From Nonomuraea rubra (lineage in GTDB: Bacteria > Actinomycetota > Actinomycetes > Streptosporangiales > Streptosporangiaceae), in NCBI RefSeq assembly GCF_014207985.1, contig NZ_JACHMI010000001.1, positions 12,445,001 to 12,509,000 on the forward strand: a stretch of 64,000 nt of DNA, read 5' to 3'. The position numbers and the translations under genes are program-made. The notes under the pieces were generated by a model, which saw nothing but the letters and a program-made list of their open reading frames with translations, was not told the DNA's origin and did no database searches. Positions 53,381 to 61,954 of this stretch are shown one piece after another. Within the stretch, counting starts at the first letter, position 1; every line of letters starts with the position of its first letter.

Positions 53381-55500
53381 ACGGTCTCACTCTCCCGGTT
53401 CTTGGCGGCACGCGCGAGCTTGCGCTGGGACCTGCGGCGCAGCAGGCGCGTCACCACGGCGGCGAGCATCACGGTCAGCGCCGCGCCCACGATCACCAGG
53501 GCGATCCCCGTGTAGCCGGTCGTGCGGATCGTCAGCCGCTGCGGCTTGCCGTACGGCTGCCCGTCGGCGGTCTTGAGCTGCACGGTCACCGTCGCGTCGC
53601 CGCTGGTGTCGGGGGCGGCGGTCATCGGCACCTGCACCGTGCCGCTCTGCCCGCCGCCGATCAGCAGCGACTCGGGCTGCGGGAAGTTCACCGTCAGCAG
53701 GTCGGGGTTGACGGACTTGACCTCGATGAAGAGCTCGATGGGGACGCTGAGCTCGTTCTTCACGCTGATCGGGACCACGCCGTTGCTGCCCGCGATCCCG
53801 CGCGACGAGCCGGGGCCGGCCCCGGTGATCTTAATCTTGGCGAGCTGGTCGTCCACGGCCTTCTCGACCACGTTCGTCACCGAGCGGCCCATCCGCGTGC
53901 TGTTGCGCCAGGCGGAGGAGGTCAGCCGCAGCACCGCCGCGTCGAAGCGGGACTGCGTCTTCTGCGCCGTGATCAGCGAGGTGAGCTGCGCCTTCGACCA
54001 GGTGTCGCGGACCGGGTCGAGGTACTTGCGGGTCAGCTCCTCCTTGCGGTCCTGATCGGTGTAGGTCAGGCCGGCGCGCGGGACGGAGGCCCTGCCCGGC
54101 TTGATGGACTCCAGCGTGGCGGGCTGCAGCCACGGCAGCCGGCCCGCGGTCTTGATCAGGGCGGTGACGAGCGTCGGGTTGGGGTTCCAGCGCCGCGAGG
54201 GGGCGATGACCAGCGACCTCGGCGCGGTCTGGCCCGGCTGGGCCTGCTCGCTGGCGATCATCGCGGTCTCGGCGATGAACCGCTGCGTGCTGAGCAGTAC
54301 GGACGTGCTGGTGGCCGGCTCGAACAGGCGGCTCAGCTCGGCGTCGGCGACCAGCGCGGTGACGGGGCCGTTGACCGAGTCGAGCGTCGAGGCGGCGTCG
54401 GGCGTGGTCGTGACGGTCTGCTGCGGCGGCAGGTTCGTGGAGTTGAGCAGGACGGTGTCGACGTCGCTGACCGAGAGCAGGTCGAGCGCGTCGGGGTCGA
54501 GCAGGCCGTTGGCCGGCCAGTTGATGTTGGTCTTCGCGTTCTGGTTCAGCAGCGCCCTGGCCGTCTGCCCGCCCAGCTCGATGGCCCGCCCGGTCTGCGT
54601 GTCGAGCCCCTGGTGCGCCAGCGCCGCCACGTCGGGATCCGCGTACGGGGTCGCGACCACGGGGGAGGCGGCCAGCGCGCTGCGCATGGTCTTCAGCCAC
54701 TGGTCGGCCTCGGCGCTGGCCGGCTTCTTCTCCTCGCCGTCCTTGGTCTTGACGCTGTATCCCTTGGCCATCCTGCTGACGTCGTCGAGCAGCGCCGGGT
54801 CGAACACCCAGGTGACGGTTGTCGGGGCGGACTGCGCGATCCTGGCGAGGTCGGCCAGGCGGCCCCGGCCGGTCAGCGACTGGCTCAGCTTGTCGTCCAC
54901 GAACGCGCCGTCGTCGGTGGAGCGGTGCGGCTGGTCGATGACGGGCAGGGCGATGGCGAGCTTGTTGCGCGGCAGCTTCTGCGGGGTGGCCGGCGCGTAC
55001 GTCAGGTAGGTGCGCTGCGCCGCGAGGGGGACGGAGTACTGGGCGATGTCGACCGCGATCGGGTAGACGCCGAACTCGCGCAGCCCGAGCTGCACGGGGG
55101 TCGCGGTGATCGTCCACTCGGCCGTGCCGCCCGCGGCGAGCGGCGGGATGTCCATGTACGAGTTGCGCGTGGAGACGTTCACCGGGAGGGTCGCGGTGTT
55201 CTGGTCGCTCTGGTAGGCGGCCATGGCCGCGCGGTCGGCGAACTTCTGGTTGCTGTAGCGCAGGCGCACCTGGAGTCCGGACGACGCCGCCCCGGTGTCG
55301 TTGCGCACCGTGCCGGTGAGCTTGATCTCGTCGGTCAGGTTTCTGGGGGCCTCAGGTGTGATCGACGAGATCGAGACCGTGTAGCCCTGCCGCTGCGCCG
55401 TGACCGCGGGTTTCGCGGCAGCAGAGCCCGGCGTCACCGCCACCATGGGGGCGAGCAACGCGGCGGACAGCGTGGCGAGCAGCGCGGCCTTACGGATCAC
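53377..55500 (-). CDS. DUF6049-family secreted, membrane-anchored protein
   Basis: A 707-residue protein. An N-terminal signal (LLATLSAALLAPMVAV) is followed by a long extracytoplasmic region with beta-rich ends (KLTGTVRNDTGAASSGLQVR; NPDLLTVNFPQPESLLIGGG), then one C-terminal helix (TGIALVIVGAALTVMLAAVV) and a basic tail. It corresponds in position to Rv3909 of M. tuberculosis next to murJ. Its function is unknown; coupling to murJ (ATGA overlap) argues for a cell-envelope role. Confidence 0.88.
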   Translation of the reverse strand: MIRKAALLATLSAALLAPMVAVTPGSAAAKPAVTAQRQGYTVSISSITPEAPRNLTDEIKLTGTVRNDTGAASSGLQVRLRYSNQKFADRAAMAAYQSDQNTATLPVNVSTRNSYMDIPPLAAGGTAEWTITATPVQLGLREFGVYPIAVDIAQYSVPLAAQRTYLTYAPATPQKLPRNKLAIALPVIDQPHRSTDDGAFVDDKLSQSLTGRGRLADLARIAQSAPTTVTWVFDPALLDDVSRMAKGYSVKTKDGEEKKPASAEADQWLKTMRSALAASPVVATPYADPDVAALAHQGLDTQTGRAIELGGQTARALLNQNAKTNINWPANGLLDPDALDLLSVSDVDTVLLNSTNLPPQQTVTTTPDAASTLDSVNGPVTALVADAELSRLFEPATSTSVLLSTQRFIAETAMIASEQAQPGQTAPRSLVIAPSRRWNPNPTLVTALIKTAGRLPWLQPATLESIKPGRASVPRAGLTYTDQDRKEELTRKYLDPVRDTWSKAQLTSLITAQKTQSRFDAAVLRLTSSAWRNSTRMGRSVTNVVEKAVDDQLAKIKITGAGPGSSRGIAGSNGVVPISVKNELSVPIELFIEVKSVNPDLLTVNFPQPESLLIGGGQSGTVQVPMTAAPDTSGDATVTVQLKTADGQPYGKPQRLTIRTTGYTGIALVIVGAALTVMLAAVVTRLLRRRSQRKLARAAKNRESETV

Positions 55501-55550
55501 GCGGATGCCCGGGCTGGACTACGACGACGCACGCCCGCAATGGTACGGGC

Positions 55551-56075
55551 TCAGTGCCGTCGCGCGACCGCCGCGCGCGCTCCTCTCCGGCGCGAGCCGC
55601 GCAGGTCGACCATCTTGCCTGGCAGAACGGCCAGCAGGTCGAGCGAACGCATCGACAGGGCCGTGTGACGTTCGCCCGTGGGGGTGAAGAGTGGCTCGTT
55701 GTCCGCCAGCAGCCGGTCGTCGATGAACATCGGCATCGACTCGGGCAGCAGCAGCGGGCACACCAGCCCGCAGGCGTAGTCGGTGGTGGCGTTGACGACG
55801 TGCGCGGGCGCGGGGCGTACCTGCCGCGCGCCGAGCAGCCCGCCGACGGCTCCGGGGCTGGGCGGCGAGGAGACGGGGGAGGTTACCCCGATGACGACCT
55901 CGCGGCCGACCCAGGTCGTGACTTCGAGCACCGTGACCATCAGGCACCGCTCGGGGGCGGCGGAGATCGTCTCGGGCAGCTCTTCCGCGCATGTCATGGG
56001 ACGCGGAAGGCGTACGATCTCATGATGGACCTGGTCTGCGAGGAGCCAGCGGTGGATCGCGAGGGCGTCCTTCAT
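55551..56075 (-). CDS. YbaK/EbsC-like aminoacyl-tRNA deacylase-type protein
   Basis: A 174-residue protein. The N-terminal HRWLLADQVHHEIVRLPRPM and the late YACGLVCPLLLPESMPMFID then FTPTGERHTALSMRSLDLLA and VLPGKMVDL follow the YbaK/EbsC pattern of mischarged-tRNA editing domains. The usual Lys after the second helix (VK-T/S-L) appears replaced (PERCLMVTV), and an extra Pro/Ser/Gly-rich insert lies at about residues 60-85, so the activity is doubtful. It is divergent from pcnA and upstream of DUF6049 in the same direction, 50 bp away. Confidence 0.72.
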   Translation of the reverse strand: MKDALAIHRWLLADQVHHEIVRLPRPMTCAEELPETISAAPERCLMVTVLEVTTWVGREVVIGVTSPVSSPPSPGAVGGLLGARQVRPAPAHVVNATTDYACGLVCPLLLPESMPMFIDDRLLADNEPLFTPTGERHTALSMRSLDLLAVLPGKMVDLRGSRRRGARAAVARRH

Positions 56076-56185
56076 ATAGTCCTCCTTGCCTCAGTCCATG
56101 GCCCCCCGACGGTCCCTTGACCGACGGTAACCCGGACCTGGTGTGGCTCGGGGGATATGTTCCGGAAGCAGAAGGCCGACTCAGT

Positions 56186-57625
56186 TTGTCCGACTCAACC
56201 TTGACCGAAAGCCAGCAGCGGGCCATGAACGACCTGTTCCGCAAGATCGCTCCGGTGGCCGACGAGCTCGGCCGCCTGTTCGCCGAGCAGGGCCACGAGC
56301 TGGCCCTCGTCGGCGGTCCCGTGCGCGACCTCCTGCTCGGCAGGATCGGCAACGACCTCGACCTGACCACCGACGCGCGCCCCGAGCGGGTGCTGGAGAT
56401 CGTCAGGGACTGGGCCGACTCCGTATGGACGATCGGCATCGACTTCGGCACGGTCGGCCTGCGCAAGGGGAGCTGGCTGATCGAGATCACCACGTACCGG
56501 AGCGAGTCGTACGATCCCAAGTCGCGCAAGCCCGAGGTCATGTACGGTGAGACGCTCGACGCCGACCTGGAGCGGCGCGACTTCGCGGTTAACGCGATGG
56601 CGGTGCGCCTGCCGGGCCACGAGTTCGTGGACCCGTACGGCGGCCTGGCCGACCTGAGGGCCCGCCTGCTGCGGACGCCGGGCACGCCCGAGCAGTCCTT
56701 CGGCGACGACCCGCTGCGCATGTTGCGGGCCGCCAGGTTCGCCTCGCAGCTCGGGTTCGAGGTGGACGCGAAGGCGGTGGCGGCGATGACCGCGATGGCC
56801 GAGCGCATCGAGATCGTCTCGGCCGAGCGCATCCGCGACGAGCTCGACAAGCTGCTCTGCGGCGCGAACCCGCGCGAGGGCCTGCGCCTGCTGGTCGAGA
56901 CCGGCCTGGCCGCGCACGTGCTGCCCGAGCTGCCCAAGCTGCGCCTGGAGATCGACGAGCACCACCGCCACAAGGACGTGTACGAGCACTCGCTCACCGT
57001 GCTCGACCAGGCCATCGCGCAGGAGGAGGACGGCAAGCCCGACCGGATCCTGCGCTGGTCGGCGATCCTGCACGACATCGGCAAGCCGAAGACGCGCCGC
57101 CACGAGGCGGGCGGGCGGGTCTCCTTCCACCACCACGAGGTGGTCGGCGCGCAGATGACCAAGAAGCGCATGACGGAGCTGAAGTTCCCCAAGGACGTGG
57201 TGTCCGACGTGGCCCGGCTGGTCGAGCTGCACCTGCGCTTCCACGGCTACGGCACGGGGGAGTGGACCGACAGCGCGGTGCGCCGTTACGTGCGCGACGC
57301 CGGTCACCTGCTGGACCGGCTGCACAAGCTGACCAGGGCCGACTGCACCACCCGCAACAAGCGCAAGGCGGCGGCCCTGTCGCGCACCTACGACCACCTC
57401 GAGGAGCGCATCGCCAGGCTCGCCGAGGAGGAGGAGCTGGCCAAGATCCGGCCCGAGCTCGACGGCAACGAGATCCAGCAGGTGCTGGGGGTCGGGCCGG
57501 GGCCGGTGGTGGGGCGGGCCTACAAGTTCCTGCTGGAGCTCAGGCTCGACAAGGGCGTGATCGGCAAGGAGGCCGCCACGGCCGCGCTGCTGGAGTGGGC
57601 CAGGTCAAACGACCTTGGCGCGTGA
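56186..57625 (+). CDS. pcnA: CCA tRNA nucleotidyltransferase / poly(A) polymerase family protein
   Basis: A 479-residue protein. TTG 56186 (SDSTLTESQQRAMNDLF) fits relatives; ATG 56225 is shorter. The nucleotidyltransferase head shows LALVGGPVRDLLLGRIGNDL with DLDLTTDARP, then DLERRDFAVNAMAVR and DDPLRMLRAARFASQLGFEV. An HD domain follows (SLTVLDQAIA...AILHDIGKPKTRRHE). It adds CCA to tRNA 3' ends, needed here because tRNA-Ile lacks an encoded CCA. Its last 21 bases overlap the convergent MFS gene. Confidence 0.95.
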   Translation: MSDSTLTESQQRAMNDLFRKIAPVADELGRLFAEQGHELALVGGPVRDLLLGRIGNDLDLTTDARPERVLEIVRDWADSVWTIGIDFGTVGLRKGSWLIEITTYRSESYDPKSRKPEVMYGETLDADLERRDFAVNAMAVRLPGHEFVDPYGGLADLRARLLRTPGTPEQSFGDDPLRMLRAARFASQLGFEVDAKAVAAMTAMAERIEIVSAERIRDELDKLLCGANPREGLRLLVETGLAAHVLPELPKLRLEIDEHHRHKDVYEHSLTVLDQAIAQEEDGKPDRILRWSAILHDIGKPKTRRHEAGGRVSFHHHEVVGAQMTKKRMTELKFPKDVVSDVARLVELHLRFHGYGTGEWTDSAVRRYVRDAGHLLDRLHKLTRADCTTRNKRKAAALSRTYDHLEERIARLAEEEELAKIRPELDGNEIQQVLGVGPGPVVGRAYKFLLELRLDKGVIGKEAATAALLEWARSNDLGA

Positions 57626-58891
57626 CCTCGTGGTGATCATCCGGTAGGCGAGCGCCGCGACGGGGTAGCCGACCGAGATGATCACCACGGCCAGGTACGA
57701 CTTGCCGTTCGCCGGCAGGATGGCCGCCGAGAGGGCCGCGGCGAGCACGTACATGCCGTTGAAGAGCATGTCGTAGATCGAGAACGCGCGGCCCCGGTAG
57801 ATGTCCTCCACGTCGCGCTGGACGGTGGTGTCGGCGCAGATCTTGACGCTCTGCCCGGCCAGCCCCAGCACGAACCCGGCCACCGGCAGCCCCCACTCCT
57901 GGAACGGCAGCACCAGCGCCGCCGTCAGCACCCCGGCCGCGACCAGCGCGATCTGCACCCAGCGCTCGATCCCGAACCGCTCGGTCGCGTACGGGGTGAT
58001 GACCACGGCCAGGGCGGTGCCGACGCCGGCGGCGACCACCACCAGGCTGACGCCGCGCAGCGCCGCGTCGGCGTCACCGCCGGTGAAGTAGTAGCGGTAG
58101 AGAATGATGCCGAGCGCCGTGCACATGCCGAACAGGAAGCGGTGCGTGGCCATCGCGCCCATCGTCGCGGCGGCCACCCGGTGCCCCACCAGGTGCTTGG
58201 CGCCGTCGGCCAGGCCGGTGACGACGTTGCGCAGGGCCTGGCGCGCCTGCGGCCGGTTCGGGTCGGCCCACGGGCCGAGCAGCTGCCGGTCCATCGTCCG
58301 CGCCACCAGCGCGCTCATCGTGAACACCACGCCGGACGTGACCAGCAGCAGCGCCACGCCGAAATCCGTGCCGCCGAAGATCTCCCGCAGAAGGAACCCG
58401 AGGCCCGCCCCGACGAACGTGGCCACCGTCCCCGAGGTGGGCACGACCGCGTTGGCGGAGATCAGCCGCTCCGGCGGCACGACGTGCGGCAGCGAGGCGC
58501 CGAGCGCGGCCAGGAAGAACCGGTTGACCCCCAGCACGGCCAGCGCCGCCCCGTAGAACCACGGGTCCGGCACGTCGGCTGCGACCAGCCCGGCGGCGAC
58601 CAGCAGCAACATGCCGCGGATGAACGGCGCCACCACGAGGATCTGCCGCCGCGACCATCGGTCGATGAAGACGCCGACGAAGGGCCCGAGCACGCTGTAC
58701 GGCAACAGCAGCACGGCCAGCCCGGCGGCCACTTCGAACGCGGTGGTCTGGCTCTCGGGGCTGAAGAAGGCGAACCCGGTCACCCCGAACTGGAAGATCC
58801 CGTCGGAGAACTGGGAGACCAGCCGGGTGCTGAACAACCTTCTGAAGTCCCGGCCCCGCAGGACCACGCGGAGATCGGCGACGAAAGACAC
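57605..58891 (-). CDS. MFS transporter of the actinobacterial envelope cluster
   Basis: A 428-residue protein with about 12 membrane segments. The motif-A-like FVGVFIDRWSRRQILVVAPF follows TM2, and the protein lacks a large central insert. The family is the DHA3-like group (FSTRLVSQFSDGIFQFGVTG). The substrate is unknown. It is convergent with, and overlaps, pcnA by 21 bp and is divergent from idi, with a 98-bp promoter gap. Confidence 0.87.
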   Translation of the reverse strand: MSFVADLRVVLRGRDFRRLFSTRLVSQFSDGIFQFGVTGFAFFSPESQTTAFEVAAGLAVLLLPYSVLGPFVGVFIDRWSRRQILVVAPFIRGMLLLVAAGLVAADVPDPWFYGAALAVLGVNRFFLAALGASLPHVVPPERLISANAVVPTSGTVATFVGAGLGFLLREIFGGTDFGVALLLVTSGVVFTMSALVARTMDRQLLGPWADPNRPQARQALRNVVTGLADGAKHLVGHRVAAATMGAMATHRFLFGMCTALGIILYRYYFTGGDADAALRGVSLVVVAAGVGTALAVVITPYATERFGIERWVQIALVAAGVLTAALVLPFQEWGLPVAGFVLGLAGQSVKICADTTVQRDVEDIYRGRAFSIYDMLFNGMYVLAAALSAAILPANGKSYLAVVIISVGYPVAALAYRMITTRSRAKVV

Positions 58892-58989
58892 GCCGCCAGC
58901 CTAGCCCCGTGTTCCCTCCTTTAGGATGCTGGTGCCGCTGGTGCGCATGGGGTTCCGAGCGGTGCGCATGATCTCGTACGCTTCATAGC

Positions 58990-59574
58990 GTGACGACTGA
59001 GGAACACGTTGTGCTGGTAGACCCGGCCGGCCATGCGCTCGGCACCGCGCCCAAGACGTCGGTGCATGGTCGCGAGACCCCCCTCCACCTGGCGTTCTCC
59101 AGCTACGTCTTCGATCGTGAAGGCCGCGTGCTGCTCACCAAGAGGGCCGACCACAAGATCACCTGGCCGAGCGTCTGGACGAACAGCTGCTGCGGCCACC
59201 CGCTTCCCGGCGAGCCCGTGGACCACGCGGTGCTGCGCCGGCTCTCCTACGAGCTGGGGCTCACGGCCGAGCGGGCCGACCTCATGCTGCCCGCCTTCTC
59301 CTACCGCGCCGAGATGGCCAACGGCATCGTCGAGCACGAGCTCTGCCCCGTCTACCGGGTCACGGTCGACCAGGCCCTCGCGCCGAACCCCGACGAGGTG
59401 GCGGAGACCCGCTGGATGCCGTGGAAGGAGTTCGCCGAGGGGGCCCAGAACGGGCTGCTGGCGATCTCGCCCTGGTGCAGGGAGCAGGTGCCGCTGCTGG
59501 CCGAGCTCGGCTCCGACCCGCTCACCTGGCAGCCGGCCTCGCCGGACGACCTGCCGCCGGCCGCGCGTCCCTGA
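58990..59574 (+). CDS. idi: Isopentenyl-diphosphate delta-isomerase, type I
   Basis: A 194-residue Nudix-fold isomerase that interconverts IPP and DMAPP for isoprenoid synthesis. The catalytic Cys lies in WTNSCCGHP (Cys68) and the second acid is Glu117 in IVEHELCPVYRV. The divergent Nudix region is GEPVDHAVLRRLSYELGL, and the trailing DEVAETRWMPWKEFAE is usual. It starts at GTG. It seems to be a stand-alone gene; no other isoprenoid genes are near. Confidence 0.96.
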   Translation: MTTEEHVVLVDPAGHALGTAPKTSVHGRETPLHLAFSSYVFDREGRVLLTKRADHKITWPSVWTNSCCGHPLPGEPVDHAVLRRLSYELGLTAERADLMLPAFSYRAEMANGIVEHELCPVYRVTVDQALAPNPDEVAETRWMPWKEFAEGAQNGLLAISPWCREQVPLLAELGSDPLTWQPASPDDLPPAARP

Positions 59575-59629
59575 CAGCCGCGTCACGGCGTGCGCGGCCG
59601 TGACAGCCGTGTCACGGCGTGCGCGGCCG
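59572..59629. repeat. Two 29-bp tandem repeats starting at the idi stop codon
   Basis: The unit starts TGACAGCCG, continues with GTCACGGCGTGCGCGGCCG and is repeated with one base change. The first copy begins with the idi stop codon. Between the copies, CGTGAC-AGCCGT-GTCACG forms a small dyad. Confidence 0.9.
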
Positions 59630-59640
59630 TCACGCGGGAA

Positions 59641-59669
59641 GGCGCCGCGTCCTCACCGGACGCGGCGCC
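59641..59669. terminator. Bidirectional terminator between idi and ino1
   Basis: GGCGCCGCGTCC pairs perfectly with GGACGCGGCGCC around TCACC, 14 bp from the ino1 stop. Like most hairpins here it has no T-tract. Confidence 0.88.
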
Positions 59670-59683
59670 ACGAGCTCAGCGGG

Positions 59684-60763
59684 TCAGCGCTCGACCTCGC
59701 CCCTGATGAACTTCTCCACGTAGTCCCTGGCCTCGTCGTCCGAGAACTGCTTCGGCGGCGACTTCATGAAGTACGAGGAAGCCGACAGGATCGGCCCGGC
59801 GATGCCCCGGTCGAGCGCGATCTTGGCCGCCCGTACGGCGTCGATGATGATCCCGGCCGAGTTCGGCGAGTCCCACACCTCGAGCTTGTACTCGAGGTTC
59901 AGCGGCGTGTCGCCGAACGAGCGCCCTTCCAGCCGCACGTACGCCCACTTGCGGTCGTCCAGCCACGGCACGTGGTCCGACGGGCCGATGTGCACGTCGG
60001 CCTTGCCCATCTCGTGCGGGATCTGGGAGGTGACCGACTGCGTCTTGGAGATCTTCTTCGACTGGAGCCGCTTGCGCTCCAGCATGTTCATGAAGTCCAT
60101 GTTGCCGCCGAAGTTGAGCTGGTACGTGCGCAGCAGCTCGACCCCGCGGTCCTCGAACAGCTTGGCCATCACCCGGTGCGTGATCGTGGCGCCGACCTGC
60201 GACTTGATGTCGTCGCCGACGATCGGCACGCCGGCCTCGGTGAACTTCTCCGCCCACTCGGGGTCGGAGGCGATGAAGACCGGCAGCGCGTTCACGAACG
60301 CCACCTTGGCGTCGATCGCGCACTGCGCGTAGAAGCGGTCGGCCTCCTCCGACCCCACCGGCAGGTACGACACGAGGACGTCGACCTGGTTGTCACGCAG
60401 CACCTGGACCACATCGACCGGCGCCTCGTCGGACTCCTCGATGATCTCCTGGTAGAACTCGCCAAGGCCGTCGAAGGTGTGGCCGCGCTGGACCGTCACC
60501 CCCGTGGGCGGGACGTCGCAGATCTTGATCGTGTTGTTCTCGCTGGCGACGATCGCCTCGGACAGGTCGCGGCCGACCTTCTTGGCGTCCACGTCGAACG
60601 CGGCGACGAACTCGACGTCGCCGACGTGGTAGTCGCCGAACTTCACGTGCATCAGGCCCGGGACCCGTGTGTCCGGGTCTGCGTCCTTGTAGTAGTGAAC
60701 GCCCTGGACCAGCGACGACGCGCAGTTGCCGACACCGACAATGGCCACGCGAACCGAACCCAT
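59684..60763 (-). CDS. ino1: Inositol-3-phosphate synthase
   Basis: A 359-residue enzyme from ATG 60763 (GGGAG upstream; an earlier in-frame codon would overlap padR). It converts glucose-6-phosphate to inositol-3-phosphate, the entry to phosphatidylinositol and mycothiol. The NAD site is [20 protein letters not shown], and core segments [60 protein letters not shown] and [11 protein letters not shown] match the short actinobacterial form. It sits 13 bp after padR, as in Rv0047c-Rv0046c. Confidence 0.96.
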   Translation of the reverse strand: MGSVRVAIVGVGNCASSLVQGVHYYKDADPDTRVPGLMHVKFGDYHVGDVEFVAAFDVDAKKVGRDLSEAIVASENNTIKICDVPPTGVTVQRGHTFDGLGEFYQEIIEESDEAPVDVVQVLRDNQVDVLVSYLPVGSEEADRFYAQCAIDAKVAFVNALPVFIASDPEWAEKFTEAGVPIVGDDIKSQVGATITHRVMAKLFEDRGVELLRTYQLNFGGNMDFMNMLERKRLQSKKISKTQSVTSQIPHEMGKADVHIGPSDHVPWLDDRKWAYVRLEGRSFGDTPLNLEYKLEVWDSPNSAGIIIDAVRAAKIALDRGIAGPILSASSYFMKSPPKQFSDDEARDYVEKFIRGEVER

Positions 60764-60776
60764 CGCACTCGCTCCC

Positions 60777-61367
60777 TTACTCATCAGTTGACGTGGTATC
60801 TCTTTCGGGCCTCTCCTCTGACGAGGCCCGACGCTCCGTTGCGATCAGCTCGTTCAGCCAGCGCACCTCGCGTTCGACGGACTCGAGCCCGTGACGTTGC
60901 AGCTCGAGCGTGTAACTGTCGAGGCGCTCCCTGGTGCGCGCCAGCGCAGTGCGAACCGCGTCGAGGCGCTCCTCGAGCCGGCTACGGCGGCCTTCCAGAA
61001 TGCGCAGCCGCACTTCGGCCTCGGTGTGGCGGAAGAAGGCGAAGTGCACGCCGAAGCTCTCGTCCTCCCATGCGGATGGACCCGCCTGCGTGAGCATGTC
61101 CTGGAGGCGTTCCTTGCCTTCGGCGGTCAGCTTGTAGACGATCTTCGACCTGCCGCCGACGATCGCGTTCGGAGCGGGCTGCTCCTCGGCGATGAGGCCC
61201 TGAGCCAGCAGTGATCGCAGACAGGGGTACAGCGACCCGTAGGAGAACGCACGGAACATCCCCAGCAAGGCGTTGAGCCGTTTGCGCAGCTCGTAGCCGT
61301 GTAGCGGCGTCTCGTGCAGCGACCCGAGCACGGCCAGTTCCAAGACCCTGCCCTGCCCACTGGCCAC
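60777..61367 (-). CDS. PadR-family regulator upstream of ino1
   Basis: A 196-residue protein. GTG 61367 ([20 protein letters not shown]) was chosen because relatives start near LELAVLG and because the ATG at 61409 lies in the operator. The winged helix is [20 protein letters not shown] then [20 protein letters not shown], followed by a long coiled C-terminal helix pair rich in Arg/Glu. It is the first gene of padR-ino1 and probably controls itself and inositol synthesis. The ligand is unknown. Confidence 0.9.
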   Translation of the reverse strand: MASGQGRVLELAVLGSLHETPLHGYELRKRLNALLGMFRAFSYGSLYPCLRSLLAQGLIAEEQPAPNAIVGGRSKIVYKLTAEGKERLQDMLTQAGPSAWEDESFGVHFAFFRHTEAEVRLRILEGRRSRLEERLDAVRTALARTRERLDSYTLELQRHGLESVEREVRWLNELIATERRASSEERPERDTTSTDE

Positions 61368-61390
61368 TGGAACCGCCCCCTCTCGCGTCG

Positions 61391-61409
61391 ATGTATCGAG
61401 CCGATACAT
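61391..61409. promoter_or_regulatory. PadR-type operator
   Basis: ATGTATC and GATACAT flank GAGCC, a perfect 7-bp dyad with the ATGT/ACAT ends typical of PadR sites. It lies 24 bp upstream of the chosen padR start and within the divergent promoter with DUF5318. Confidence 0.72.
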
Positions 61410-61500
61410 CCCCAAGATACGTCGCTCCGCTATATGGCTGCAATCTATGAATCTGCCAAGGCGTTGGGATGAACCCGTAAAACGCCGTAGTCTGGCGCTC

Positions 61501-61887
61501 ATGTGGTCACAGAGAAGGGTGGTGGATTACGGCCTCGCCAAGCGAGCGGTCGTTCACTCCCTGCGCACGGGGCACGCCTCGCGCCGCGAAGTCTGTGACG
61601 CACAGCCCTACCTCCTCCGCGCGGCGCGCCACTTCGGCGAGCCGACCGAACGCCCCTGCCCGGTGTGCGAAAAGGAGAACGTCACCAACGTGACCTATGT
61701 CTACGGGGATTCCCTCGGGAGGCATGCCGGTCAGGCAAAGGTCACATCAGAACTCGCCGCCATGGCTCATGATTACGATGAGTTCCGGGTGTACGTTGTC
61801 GAGGTCTGCCAAGGTTGTTCCTGGAATCACCTGACGGTTTCGTACGTCCTCGGGAACGGACCGCCTGACCTCGCCGGGCAAGCGTGA
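61501..61887 (+). CDS. DUF5318 protein with Cys pairs
   Basis: A 128-residue protein. It has two Cys pairs, CPVC (RPCPVCEKEN) and CQGC (VEVCQGCSWNHL), that could bind one zinc ion, and a conserved DYGLAKRAVVHSLRTGHASR start. It corresponds in position to Rv0049 of M. tuberculosis, beside ponA1. Its role is unknown. It lies 67 bp before the PBP gene in the same direction and may be co-transcribed. Confidence 0.85.
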   Translation: MWSQRRVVDYGLAKRAVVHSLRTGHASRREVCDAQPYLLRAARHFGEPTERPCPVCEKENVTNVTYVYGDSLGRHAGQAKVTSELAAMAHDYDEFRVYVVEVCQGCSWNHLTVSYVLGNGPPDLAGQA

Positions 61888-61954
61888 AGACCGAGGGCGG
61901 CGACGAGCCCACGCCCAACCGCCGTTTATGTTTCCGACGACGTTGTGAGGACGT

